IMG/VR virus record: IMGVR_UViG_3300036859_000170
Span: 1 to 48,580 of that record
Length of the DNA: 48,580 nt
Reading direction: 5' to 3' (one strand)
Source: a virus
Shown: positions 8,225 to 15,114 of the stretch, piece after piece
Position numbering within the stretch: position 1 is the first letter of the stretch
Layout: every line of letters begins with the position of its first letter
Notes under the pieces: generated by a model
What the model was told of the DNA's origin: nothing
Database searches by the model: none
What the model saw: only the letters and a program-made list of their open reading frames with translations
Program-made: the position numbers and the translations under genes

Positions 8225-8910
8225 TGAATCTCGTAACGATGTGTGGACGGCTACGACGGATGATCGGGAATCCGACTACTGCTGCCGTCACTGATAGCAC
8301 TCTCAACGAAGCTATCAACGATGCAGTCGTTGAGATTAGTGATGAGTTCAACTTCCAGAAAGTGAAGCGTATCGGAACGTTCTCGACCGTGATTGGAACG
8401 GATAAGTATCAGCTTATCACGTCGAACGTCGTGGCGATCCTTCACTTGTGGGATGAGACGAACAAGCGACGCATACGCAAGCGGGCTGTCAACACGTTCG
8501 CGGAGATAGGTGGGCAACCGACACGGAGAGGAAAGCCGCTGTGGTACATTCGTCAGGAGGACTACACGATACTAGTTCCAGTCCCTGACGGGGTGTACAG
8601 TATCTCCTACTTTGCCAAGACCACTGCAGCCGCACTCGTGAACGATACGGACGAGCCCTCGTTGCCGCCAGCGTGGCATATCGGAGCTGTCCGTCTCGCG
8701 CGACACATCTATTGGGACTCCGTGGGCGACGTTCCTCGTGCGCAGTACGCTTTCAACAACTACCGTCTCTGGATTCAACGTAAGCCCAGTGAGGAGGCTG
8801 AGGAGTCACTCGACGAAGAAACTGGAGTCGAACTCCCCACGCTCAATCAGATCATCCGTGGCGACATCAGTACAGCTCAGGAGATTTGGGCTGAGGAAGA
8901 CTCTCGATGA
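8224..8910 (+). CDS. Head-tail adaptor protein
   Basis: 228 residues. The protein is acidic and mostly helical, with a central block of short strands (GTFSTVIGTDKYQL, IRQEDYTILVPVPDGVYSIS) and a long helical C-terminus ending in Glu-rich SEEAEESLDEE. This layout matches the adaptor/tail-accessory proteins that bind under the portal in short-tailed phages (P22 gp4 / T7 gp11-like role). The start ATG overlaps the fibre gene stop. It is the last native gene before a GC-rich island. Confidence 0.7.
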   Translation: MNLVTMCGRLRRMIGNPTTAAVTDSTLNEAINDAVVEISDEFNFQKVKRIGTFSTVIGTDKYQLITSNVVAILHLWDETNKRRIRKRAVNTFAEIGGQPTRRGKPLWYIRQEDYTILVPVPDGVYSISYFAKTTAAALVNDTDEPSLPPAWHIGAVRLARHIYWDSVGDVPRAQYAFNNYRLWIQRKPSEEAEESLDEETGVELPTLNQIIRGDISTAQEIWAEEDSR

Positions 8911-8960
8911 TCCCCCCGCTAAGGTACGACCTGGTCCGGGACGGCGAGGTCCGGGGCTGA
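8907..8960 (+). pseudogene. 17-codon remnant of a gene homologous to the one at 10855
   Basis: The reading frame MIPPLRYDLVRDGEVRG then stops. It begins in the stop codon of the adaptor gene (ATGA), as native genes here do. It matches the start of the 97-residue protein at 10855, MRLPQRYNLVRGGEVRA. Over 36 bases from the TAC codon the DNA matches at about 28 positions by hand count. It looks like the broken upstream end of that gene, separated from the intact copy by the 1.9-kb island between them. Confidence 0.7.
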
Positions 8961-8962
8961 GG

Positions 8963-9457
8963 ATGACGGACTGGTGGGATCTTTCGGCGCAAACTCCCGG
9001 CTTCGAGGACGTTCCCCCGTGGTTTCGTCTGCTTGTGCTGGGCGTGGTGATCGGAGCGGGGGTGGCGATGTGGTTCGTCGGGCGTCGCTCGGGCCGCAAC
9101 GGCCCGAAGGTCGCCGAGTTAGACCGGCGGCTGGAGGAGCGCTGGACGATGGCGGAAGCGGCCCGGGAGACGCTTCGGACGGGAGTGACCCGATTAGAGG
9201 ACGCGGTTTTCGGACGGCCGGGACGCGCCGGCATGGAAGCCCAGCTCGTGGAGACTCAAACCCGGATAGAAACGTTGGGAAGCCGACTCGGGTCGCAGCT
9301 CGGCGCGACTACTGGTAGGATCGAAACTGACCTGAAGGAGTGGCGGAAGGAGATGGCCCGGGAGGTGGCCAGAATCCAGGACCGCCTCAGCTTGATCGAG
9401 CACGTGTTGAGGGTCCGGCAAGAGCCGAGAGCGAAGAACGAGGAGGACGAAGGATGA
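8963..9457 (+). CDS. Membrane-anchored coiled-coil protein (island gene 1)
   Basis: 164 residues. After a short acidic/aromatic lead (WWDLSAQTPGFEDVPPW), residues about 21-41 form one transmembrane helix (FRLLVLGVVIGAGVAMWFVG), followed by a basic RRSGR stop-transfer signal. Residues about 50-155 are strongly helical and charged with heptad character (VAELDRRLEERWTMAEAA, ARIQDRLSLIEHVLRV). It is probably an inner-membrane protein with a cytoplasmic coiled coil. GC-rich codons differ from phage structural genes. It overlaps the secreted beta-helix gene by ATGA, so the two travel and are expressed together. Function unknown. Confidence 0.75.
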   Translation: MTDWWDLSAQTPGFEDVPPWFRLLVLGVVIGAGVAMWFVGRRSGRNGPKVAELDRRLEERWTMAEAARETLRTGVTRLEDAVFGRPGRAGMEAQLVETQTRIETLGSRLGSQLGATTGRIETDLKEWRKEMAREVARIQDRLSLIEHVLRVRQEPRAKNEEDEG

Positions 9458-10836
9458 GGGTTTCGCTTGGTCTCATTGGATTGTTAGTACCGGGGCTGGG
9501 GTGGGGCCAAGCCCCACCATACACCAGAGGAGAGCGTGTACGCGTCGCCGTGACGAGCGCGACGGTGCGGTGCGCACCGACAGTGTTAGGCACGAGCCGG
9601 GGACGCCAGGCGCTGGGGAGGAAGGGGACGGTGAGCACCGGCCCCCTGATCGACAAGATTTCGGATCAGTTGAACCGGTACCAAGTCAACTTTGACTCGG
9701 GACCAGACGGCTGGGTGTTGGCAACCGACCTCGCCAAGGTAACCCCGGCGCCCGTGCCGCCTCCTGTACCGCCTCCAGCTCCGCTCCCGCCGCCCCCGGC
9801 ACCGATCTGTGCGCCGACCGGGTCCGGGACCTGCCGCTACGCCGACCCCGCAAACCTGCAGGCCATCGCCGACCAGGCCAACCCGGGCGATGTCGTCGTG
9901 GTGCGGAGCGGGACCTACACCGGGGGCGCCACCATTCTCGACATCACCCGCAGCGGCACGGCGGCAAACCCCATCGTCTTCAAGGCGGAGACGCGCGGCG
10001 GGGCGGTGATCGACGGTCAGAATAATCACTCTGCTATCGGCATCGAGGTGAACGGCAGTTACGTTCGGGTCCAGGGCTTCGAGGTCCGGGGCACCAGCCA
10101 CTACGGGATCGAAGTCTACCGCGGCCACGACGTCGTCATCGCGCAGAACCACGTCCACGACGTGGGCCACTACTGCACCAGCACCTCGAACGGCATTGTC
10201 GGAATCAATGCCTACGTGCCCAACCTGGTCATTGAGCAGAACGTGGTCCACGACGTCGGCCGTTGGGCCCATGGGCAGAACGGGTGCGTGACCAGCAACG
10301 CCTACTGGCAGAACCACGACCACGGCGTCTATCACGGGCAGGGCGACAACGTCGTCATCCGCAACAACGTCTTTTACAACTTCACCCGGGGTTGGGCGAT
10401 CCAGCGATACGACGGAGACGGAGTCGTCGCCCGGAACCTCCAGATTGTCAACAATACGTTCGTCGGCGCCAATCCGAATAAGGATGGACAGGTCATCGTT
10501 GCGACCCCGGTGTTAGGCTTGGTCGTCAGTAACAACATCTTCTACCAGCCCCGGACGGCCGGCGTCTGGTTCGAGGTCGGGGGCAGCTCGGGCGTGGTGA
10601 GCAACAACCTCACGTACGGCGCCAGCCTCACCATCGGTAGCACCGCCGGTCTCACGTTCGTGGGGAACCTCATGGGCGATCCCAAGTTCGTGGATGCGGC
10701 GGGGCGCGACTTCTTTTTGCAAGCGGGGAGCCCCGCCATCGACCGAGGCGTGACGTTGCCGTCCGTGTTCGACGACTTCCTGGGAACCCGACGCCCGCGC
10801 GGTGCGGGCGTGGACATCGGAGCCTATGAGCAATGA
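9454..10836 (+). CDS. Secreted SH3 plus right-handed beta-helix protein (island gene 2)
   Basis: 460 residues. The N-terminal ~20 residues form a signal peptide (MRVSLGLIGLLVPGLGWGQA). Residues about 25-90 resemble a bacterial SH3 domain (GERVRVAVTSATVRCAPTV, ending in DGWVLATDL). A Pro-rich linker (VPPPVPPPAPLPPPP) leads to a right-handed beta-helix (about 130-440) with repeated NNVF/NNTF/NNIF turns, and the C-terminus ends GAGVDIGAYEQ, the usual end of such secreted proteins in environmental bacteria. High G+C and a signal peptide make it unlike the virion spikes. It is more likely a host-derived export product that modifies or binds surface glycan, i.e. a lysis-adjacent moron. Confidence 0.8.
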   Translation: MRVSLGLIGLLVPGLGWGQAPPYTRGERVRVAVTSATVRCAPTVLGTSRGRQALGRKGTVSTGPLIDKISDQLNRYQVNFDSGPDGWVLATDLAKVTPAPVPPPVPPPAPLPPPPAPICAPTGSGTCRYADPANLQAIADQANPGDVVVVRSGTYTGGATILDITRSGTAANPIVFKAETRGGAVIDGQNNHSAIGIEVNGSYVRVQGFEVRGTSHYGIEVYRGHDVVIAQNHVHDVGHYCTSTSNGIVGINAYVPNLVIEQNVVHDVGRWAHGQNGCVTSNAYWQNHDHGVYHGQGDNVVIRNNVFYNFTRGWAIQRYDGDGVVARNLQIVNNTFVGANPNKDGQVIVATPVLGLVVSNNIFYQPRTAGVWFEVGGSSGVVSNNLTYGASLTIGSTAGLTFVGNLMGDPKFVDAAGRDFFLQAGSPAIDRGVTLPSVFDDFLGTRRPRGAGVDIGAYEQ

Positions 10837-10854
10837 TGAGGAGGAGGAGAATCA

Positions 10855-11148
10855 ATGAGACTACCGCAACGCTACAACCTGGTGCGAGGCGGCGAGGTCC
10901 GCGCTCAGATTGTGGTGTTCAGCTCTGGCCGATGCGTTGTCAGTTGGCCAACCTCGACTATTGTCTATGATTCTGAGGCAGCCGCACGTCTAGTACACAT
11001 TGAGCATATGGGTGGCCGAGGCGAGGAGACTAAGTTCGTACCTCTCGAACCCGCGACCTGCTTCTGCGGCGCTGTCCCTTTCGATGGCCGCTGCCTGGAA
11101 CTGGGGTGTGAGGCTCACCACGTACCAGTACGGGTCATGGTCGGATGA
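10855..11148 (+). CDS. Small conserved phage protein with RYNLVR start and IHIEHM-type motif
   Basis: 97 residues. It starts MRLPQRYNLVRGGEVRA behind a GGAGGAGGA site. The middle contains ARLVHIEHMGGRGEETKFV, a pattern I recognise from small uncharacterised phage proteins, and the end has CFCG, C and CEAHH, possibly metal-binding. G+C is ordinary (31 of 60 in 10921-10980), in contrast to the island before it. ATGA overlap with the next gene. Confidence 0.75.
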   Translation: MRLPQRYNLVRGGEVRAQIVVFSSGRCVVSWPTSTIVYDSEAAARLVHIEHMGGRGEETKFVPLEPATCFCGAVPFDGRCLELGCEAHHVPVRVMVG

Positions 11149-11498
11149 GCATCCGCGCGACGTTGCTCGTGACCTGGGGGCCGGACCAACCAGAGGACCC
11201 CCGGCCCGTGGTGCTCCGCTATAACTGGTTCTCGCGGCTGGCATGCTGGGTGGTGCGCCACCAGTACTTCGCGCTGCGGCGGACCGTTAGGACAAACGTG
11301 GAGGACGCGGTGCTCCATCCCGAGCTACACGCCCCCAGCATCCGGCACGAGCTGCGGCATGTGTGGCAGCAGGCACGCGACGGCCTGGTCACGTTCCTCC
11401 GCCGCTACTGGTTTGTGGAGGGCGCAGCGGCCGAATACGAGGCCGACGCGAAGACGGTGCAGGACGCTTTCTGGCCGCAGTGGAGGGTCGTCTCGTGA
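11145..11498 (+). CDS. Small HExxH (zincin-like) protein in the lysis region
   Basis: 117 residues. Residues 68-72 are HELRH, a complete HExxH zinc-protease motif, followed ~25 residues later by VEGAAAEYEADA, which offers a Glu as third ligand as in gluzincins. N-terminal residues 1-60 contain an aromatic, amphipathic stretch (NWFSRLACWVVRHQYFAL). It is very GC-rich (44 of 60 in 11161-11220), so it is likely a transferred gene. It sits directly before the holin candidate and is coupled by overlaps on both sides. It could be a peptidoglycan- or protein-cleaving accessory enzyme; activity is unproven. Confidence 0.65.
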   Translation: MSIRATLLVTWGPDQPEDPRPVVLRYNWFSRLACWVVRHQYFALRRTVRTNVEDAVLHPELHAPSIRHELRHVWQQARDGLVTFLRRYWFVEGAAAEYEADAKTVQDAFWPQWRVVS

Positions 11499-11794
11499 CG
11501 GACATCGAATCCACCGCGGAGCGCAAACACTTGCGTCGAAAGGAGGATCGCATCCGCCGCACGGTGAGCCTGGTGATCCGAGTGGGGCTGGCGGTCTTCA
11601 TCGCCTATCTAGCTCTACTCCATGTGCAATCACACTACCAGGTCTCCCCACCGGCCAAGTTGGATGCAGCGGATATGCTCTACATCCTAGCACTCATCAC
11701 TATCATGGCAGTAATCTGGTTCGCACACGAGATCATGCTATGGCTAGGCGGCGTCGCTGGACTAATTCGGGCACGCTTTAGGGGAACCAAGTGA
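11495..11794 (+). CDS. Holin candidate
   Basis: 99 residues, GTG start overlapping the upstream stop (GTGA). A basic N-terminus (ERKHLRRKEDRIRR) precedes two hydrophobic segments: residues about 23-45 (TVSLVIRVGLAVFIAYLALL) and 60-90 (MLYILALITIMAVIWFAHEI). The C-terminus is basic (RARFRGTK). Size, two membrane segments, charged tails and coupling to the endolysin by a GTGA overlap fit a class II holin. The assignment is by topology and context only. Confidence 0.65.
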   Translation: MTDIESTAERKHLRRKEDRIRRTVSLVIRVGLAVFIAYLALLHVQSHYQVSPPAKLDAADMLYILALITIMAVIWFAHEIMLWLGGVAGLIRARFRGTK

Positions 11795-12189
11795 TCACCT
11801 GGCGAACCGTGGACCGATCACTCCTCAATCCAGGCTTCAGCCTTGATGTACATAACTTGCTCGAAGCTTCACCCCATTCGTGGACCATCACTCATGGCTT
11901 CCGCAACCGCGCTACACAGCAGTCCTTGTGGGAGAAGTTCCAACAAGGAGGTCCTCGTGCTGCACCTCCAGGCAAGAGTCCTCACGAGTATGGCCTGGCA
12001 GTGGATGTTGCACTCGACGGCTCCACAGAGCCTGGTCTACAGCCTGATTGGAACACTTCACATGAAGGCTGGCTCTGGTTGTTTGATGCGATCTGGAAGC
12101 ATCCTCGCCTACATTCGGGTCGCACGTTCAATGACGCAGATCACATTGAGCAGCTCGGCTGGAAGCGTAATAAAGACTGGAATGTGTGA
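11791..12189 (+). CDS. Endolysin, M15 family L-Ala-D-Glu peptidase type
   Basis: 132 residues, the usual size of single-domain phage M15 endolysins. Visible signature: GFRNRATQQSLWEKF (36-50), PHEYGLAVDV with zinc ligands H65 and D72, and DADH with H118 as third ligand. These are the VanY/M15C features. It would cut the peptide stems of peptidoglycan. It has no signal peptide, so it needs the holin encoded just upstream. GTG start coupled to the holin stop; its own stop overlaps the spanin start (TGATG). Confidence 0.88.
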   Translation: MITWRTVDRSLLNPGFSLDVHNLLEASPHSWTITHGFRNRATQQSLWEKFQQGGPRAAPPGKSPHEYGLAVDVALDGSTEPGLQPDWNTSHEGWLWLFDAIWKHPRLHSGRTFNDADHIEQLGWKRNKDWNV

Positions 12190-12716
12190 TGAAGACCAGT
12201 GACGCCGTGGTTGCAGTTGGTGCCTTGATCGGACTGCTTGCGTTGAGCTACATGGCTGGTTGTCTGCGTGAGCGTGAGAATCAGGCTGAAGCGATCAGGA
12301 GGGCTGTCGACGAGACTGCATCGCTCGCAGACTCGATCAGGTACACGAGGCATGTCATAGATTCGCTTCGCTCCGTCGAACGTGCTGACACCGTGCTACT
12401 CATGCGCTGGCGTGATCGGTGGCGCGTATCGGTAGACACGCTCGAACTCTCTGATACTATCGTAGTCCCTGGCCCTGTCGTCCGGGAGATCGTCTATGTC
12501 GCTGACTCGACCATCAGGGCTTGCACGACTGCACTGGCGACTTGCCAAGTGCGTGCGAGCGAGGCGGAGAAACTGGTTAGTTTATACACGAGTCGGGATA
12601 CGATCCAGCTTCAGCGAATCGGACAGCTTTCACGATCAGGCAGGATCAGACTCGGTGGTGGCACGCTTGTCGGCGCAGCCGTCGGAGTGCTCGCAACCCT
12701 TCTTATCCACAAATGA
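12189..12716 (+). CDS. Unimolecular spanin candidate
   Basis: 175 residues, immediately after the endolysin. The N-terminus has a lipoprotein-type signal: hydrophobic residues 7-24 ending YMAGC, a plausible lipobox with the Cys as lipid site. The periplasmic part is helical and charged (residues 30-85) with an extended Pro/Val segment (DTIVVPGPVVREIVYV). The last ~20 residues are one transmembrane helix (LVGAAVGVLATLLIHK). An outer-membrane lipoprotein end plus an inner-membrane C-terminal helix is the topology of the phage T1 u-spanin, which fuses the two membranes at lysis. This implies a Gram-negative host. The last four codons and the stop lie within a palindromic element. Confidence 0.65.
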   Translation: MKTSDAVVAVGALIGLLALSYMAGCLRERENQAEAIRRAVDETASLADSIRYTRHVIDSLRSVERADTVLLMRWRDRWRVSVDTLELSDTIVVPGPVVREIVYVADSTIRACTTALATCQVRASEAEKLVSLYTSRDTIQLQRIGQLSRSGRIRLGGGTLVGAAVGVLATLLIHK

Positions 12717-12721
12717 ATAAG
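12702..12721 (+). repeat. Dispersed 20-bp palindromic element, copy 2
   Basis: CTTATCCACAAATGAATAAG. Contains TTATCCACA, the strict DnaA-box consensus. It covers the end and the TGA stop (12714-12716) of the spanin gene, and the next start ATG follows at 12723. It is oriented with transcription. Confidence 0.85.
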
Positions 12722-12722
12722 T

Positions 12723-14327
12723 ATGGCTCGAGCCCTGACGAATCGTCCAGTTGAACTTGACCAGTACGAACCTGGTCCTGGAAACACGGTCGAGTCTGGG
12801 GCCCTGTTTACGCCTCCAAAGGGAGTCACGTATTCGCTAGCTCCGGAGCAGGTCCCACCTGAGTATTCCACAGACCAGTTCAACCTCCTGGCGCGTTACG
12901 GACGCTACGAATCGAAGACCCCAGTCAATGTACTAGGTGGTGCTGCGCCTAGTCAGATAGTCTACGCTTGTGAATTCTCCAAAGGTGACGGTACGCGCTA
13001 CCCAACGCGGTTCCTGACTAACAAGGTCCAAGTATACGACGGCTCAACCTGGAACGACGTTGCTGGAATCGTTCTCACTGGCTCAATTACCGATCGTATA
13101 GCGATTACCAGCTTCAACAACAAGCTGATCTTCTCTAACAACAAAGACGGCCTATTCGAGATCGACCCCTCAGTGCCGAGTGGATCACTGATCGCGGCTG
13201 GACCGTCGTGTAAGCAGCTCACTACCCTCGCAGGACGTGTAATCGCTTCTGGTGTACTAGGCTTCGTGAACCGAATTAAGTGGTCAGCTAAGAACGATCA
13301 CACAGTCTGGACCGGCACTGGCACTGGTTTCGAGGACATGCTATCGACTCCTGGCGGGGAGATTGATCAGCAGTTTGGAGTGTGGCCTGTCAGTGATGAC
13401 ACTGGTGTGATCCTTCGGGCGTCGAGCATCTGGGGCATCAATACGACTGGGAACGTTGACGTTCCGTTCACATTTTCGAGGCTCGTCCCTAAGATCGGTG
13501 GAACGAGTCGATTCGCTGTCGTGCCGATTCCTGGTGGAATCGTATTTCTCGGCAACGACAAGATTTATCGCTATATCCTTGGTCAACCCCCTGAAGACAT
13601 AGCTCCACAGATCAATGATCGAGTGATCGGTTCCATCCTCGATCGTGATGGCTGCTACATGGCGCTCGATACGAAGTTCAATGAGGTTGCACTGTTTACA
13701 CCTAGTGGTCTCACAAAGTCTGTAGTCTACATCGGAAGCTTGAGCACACTCGGGTGGATGCCTCTTCAGTACCAGTTCCCGATCTACTCACTTTCTACTG
13801 GTCGTCGAATTCAGTACGTCAACGTCGATGATCTCGTAGGTGACGTTGACGATCTCGAGGGTGACGTGGACGATCTCGGGGTGTCGATAGGTCGTCCTGG
13901 TTACATGTTCGCTATGGATGATCCTGGACGGCATGTCGTAGTCAACGATAACAGTCTCGGGAGCGATTCGCTGCAAGACATAACAGTCACTGGCTCCCGA
14001 TCTCAGCACGACATCCTCATTGCGTCTGGGCTCATCACGTCTCCGTCTAGACTTGACAAGATCGCTGTACTGTATGTACAGATAGCTTACAAGTCCTCCG
14101 TTGACGTGTCTGGAGTTGTTGAGTACTCACTCGACCAGGGTCAGACCTGGCAGATGTACTCTCAAGCGTTCCTTCCAGCGGCGATAACGGTCAATGTAGT
14201 GACGCTACGCTACTCCGCGTACGCCGATGAGATGATGCTACGCCTCAGGGCGCCTAGCTCTGCTACGTTCGAACTTTTTGGCGTTCATGTGTATAAGCAA
14301 GCTGGTCCACGTCGGGGGTTGTCGTGA
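12723..14327 (+). CDS. Tail hub / DNA-stabilisation protein, P22 gp10-like
   Basis: 534 residues with repeated blade-like blocks: ITSFNNKLIFSNNKDGLFEI, WSAKNDHTVWTGTG, SSIWGINTTG, PGGIVFLGNDKIYRY, then a C-terminal beta domain (VVEYSLDQGQTWQMYSQAFL). This is the propeller-like layout of the hub protein that plugs the portal channel in P22-type podoviruses. A three-unit heptapeptide repeat VDDLxGD lies at residues about 368-388. It follows the lysis cassette directly; no ribosome binding site other than the palindrome region is evident upstream. Confidence 0.7.
   Translation: MARALTNRPVELDQYEPGPGNTVESGALFTPPKGVTYSLAPEQVPPEYSTDQFNLLARYGRYESKTPVNVLGGAAPSQIVYACEFSKGDGTRYPTRFLTNKVQVYDGSTWNDVAGIVLTGSITDRIAITSFNNKLIFSNNKDGLFEIDPSVPSGSLIAAGPSCKQLTTLAGRVIASGVLGFVNRIKWSAKNDHTVWTGTGTGFEDMLSTPGGEIDQQFGVWPVSDDTGVILRASSIWGINTTGNVDVPFTFSRLVPKIGGTSRFAVVPIPGGIVFLGNDKIYRYILGQPPEDIAPQINDRVIGSILDRDGCYMALDTKFNEVALFTPSGLTKSVVYIGSLSTLGWMPLQYQFPIYSLSTGRRIQYVNVDDLVGDVDDLEGDVDDLGVSIGRPGYMFAMDDPGRHVVVNDNSLGSDSLQDITVTGSRSQHDILIASGLITSPSRLDKIAVLYVQIAYKSSVDVSGVVEYSLDQGQTWQMYSQAFLPAAITVNVVTLRYSAYADEMMLRLRAPSSATFELFGVHVYKQAGPRRGLS
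13824..13886 (+). repeat. Three 21-bp tandem repeats in the tail-hub gene
   Basis: Units begin at 13824, 13845 and 13866 and share GAyGATCTCG followed by GGGTGAC-like ends. They encode VDDLVGD, VDDLEGD and VDDLGVS, so the frame is kept. A likely replication-slippage expansion giving an acidic, calcium-loop-like insert. Confidence 0.85.
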
Positions 14328-14626
14328 AGATCGACCCAGCAATTGTCGACAACACCGTGACGCTCCGCCGCCTTGTACGTGCAATGCAGCGGGATGTCTC
14401 CCTCAACGAGAATCTATCGTGTGACATCGTAACTGTGGCTGATACTGGTACTGCTGATGTATCGTTCACAGTGACTCACGCTCTCGGTCGGATTCCACTA
14501 GCCTACTTCTGGAACATCTCCAAAAGTGGCTTCGTCTACGATTACCAGAGGTCCCTATGGACAACCACGCAGCTGACACTGAAGTGCTCAGCCGCGAATG
14601 CGTCACTGACACTGGTGATATTCTGA
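14324..14626 (+). CDS. Hypothetical tail-associated protein
   Basis: 100 residues, GTG start overlapping the hub gene stop. The first half is helical (VTLRRLVRAMQRDVSLNENL). The second half has strands typical of small phage virion domains (ADVSFTVTHALGRIPLAYFW, then LWTTTQLTLKCSAANASLTL). The GRIP-AYFW segment is common in receptor-proximal small proteins. Overlaps the next gene by about 70 bases in another frame. Confidence 0.65.
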   Translation: MKIDPAIVDNTVTLRRLVRAMQRDVSLNENLSCDIVTVADTGTADVSFTVTHALGRIPLAYFWNISKSGFVYDYQRSLWTTTQLTLKCSAANASLTLVIF

Positions 14627-15114
14627 AGCACGGTCAGTGGACAGTACGTGAGATGATACTGTCCCTGGAGAAGATTCGTTGGCTGTGGACTGAATGTAAT
14701 AAGTATCGGTCACTGTTTAGTGACTTCACTCGTGGACACGTTGATAATTTCGTAGCGTTGTTGATGAACGGCGGAACGTTCTGGATGGAAGTCGTGAACG
14801 AACAAGGGACGATCGTGGGGGTGATCTACCTCACTGACCTCCGTCAGATCATTGACTACGGAGTGCACATCATCTTCTTCGACTGCAAACTCTCAGAGAA
14901 GGTCCCGTTGTGTAAGGTCGTTGCGAAGTGGATCTTCGACGAATTCCCCTGTCATCGACTCACCGCGATTATTCCTGGGAAGTACTACACAACCCTCAGG
15001 TTCATTCGTAAGCTCGGATTCGTCGAGGAAGGGCGCAAACGTCAGTCTCAGTTGATGAGCTCACGTTGGGACGATGAAGTGATTTTCGGTCTCTTGAGAA
15101 GTGAGGTGGCCTGA
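14557..15114 (+). CDS. GNAT-family acetyltransferase-like protein
   Basis: 185 residues. ATG 14557 has an AGAGG site five bases upstream but overlaps the previous gene by 70 bases; ATG 14654 is a shorter alternative. The central and C-terminal parts follow the GNAT fold: a strand pair (FWMEVVNEQGTIVGVIYLTD), a helix (VAKWIFDEFPCHRLTAIIPG), then YYTTLRFIRKLGFVEEGRKR, where the N-x-x-x-x-x-x-x-x-GF pattern matches the acceptor end of GNAT proteins. It lies in the ejection-protein module, as similar genes do in other podoviruses. Substrate unknown; a role in virion or host protein modification is possible. Confidence 0.75.
   Translation: MDNHAADTEVLSRECVTDTGDILKHGQWTVREMILSLEKIRWLWTECNKYRSLFSDFTRGHVDNFVALLMNGGTFWMEVVNEQGTIVGVIYLTDLRQIIDYGVHIIFFDCKLSEKVPLCKVVAKWIFDEFPCHRLTAIIPGKYYTTLRFIRKLGFVEEGRKRQSQLMSSRWDDEVIFGLLRSEVA

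Larger units (their letters stand above)
8925..10898 (+). mobile_element. GC-rich cargo island flanked by diverged direct repeats
   Basis: Two genes of foreign composition lie between two related copies of the start of one small phage gene (8925-8960 and 10873-10908). A sample row inside the island (9841-9900) has 43 of 60 G+C, against 30 of 60 in the neighbouring spike gene (6121-6180). No transposase, integrase or inverted ends are seen, so the simplest reading is insertion or exchange by recombination at short homology (a moron-type acquisition). Confidence 0.6.

Noticed and set aside
9586-10335. Long minus-strand open frame through the beta-helix gene
   Set aside because: A shadow of GC-rich coding DNA: biased composition, no ribosome site, and the plus frame has a signal peptide and a recognised fold.
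14278-14297. TGTGTATAAG, a partial match to the palindrome family
   Set aside because: Lacks the CACAAATG core in register (one base missing) and lies inside the hub gene without arm symmetry.
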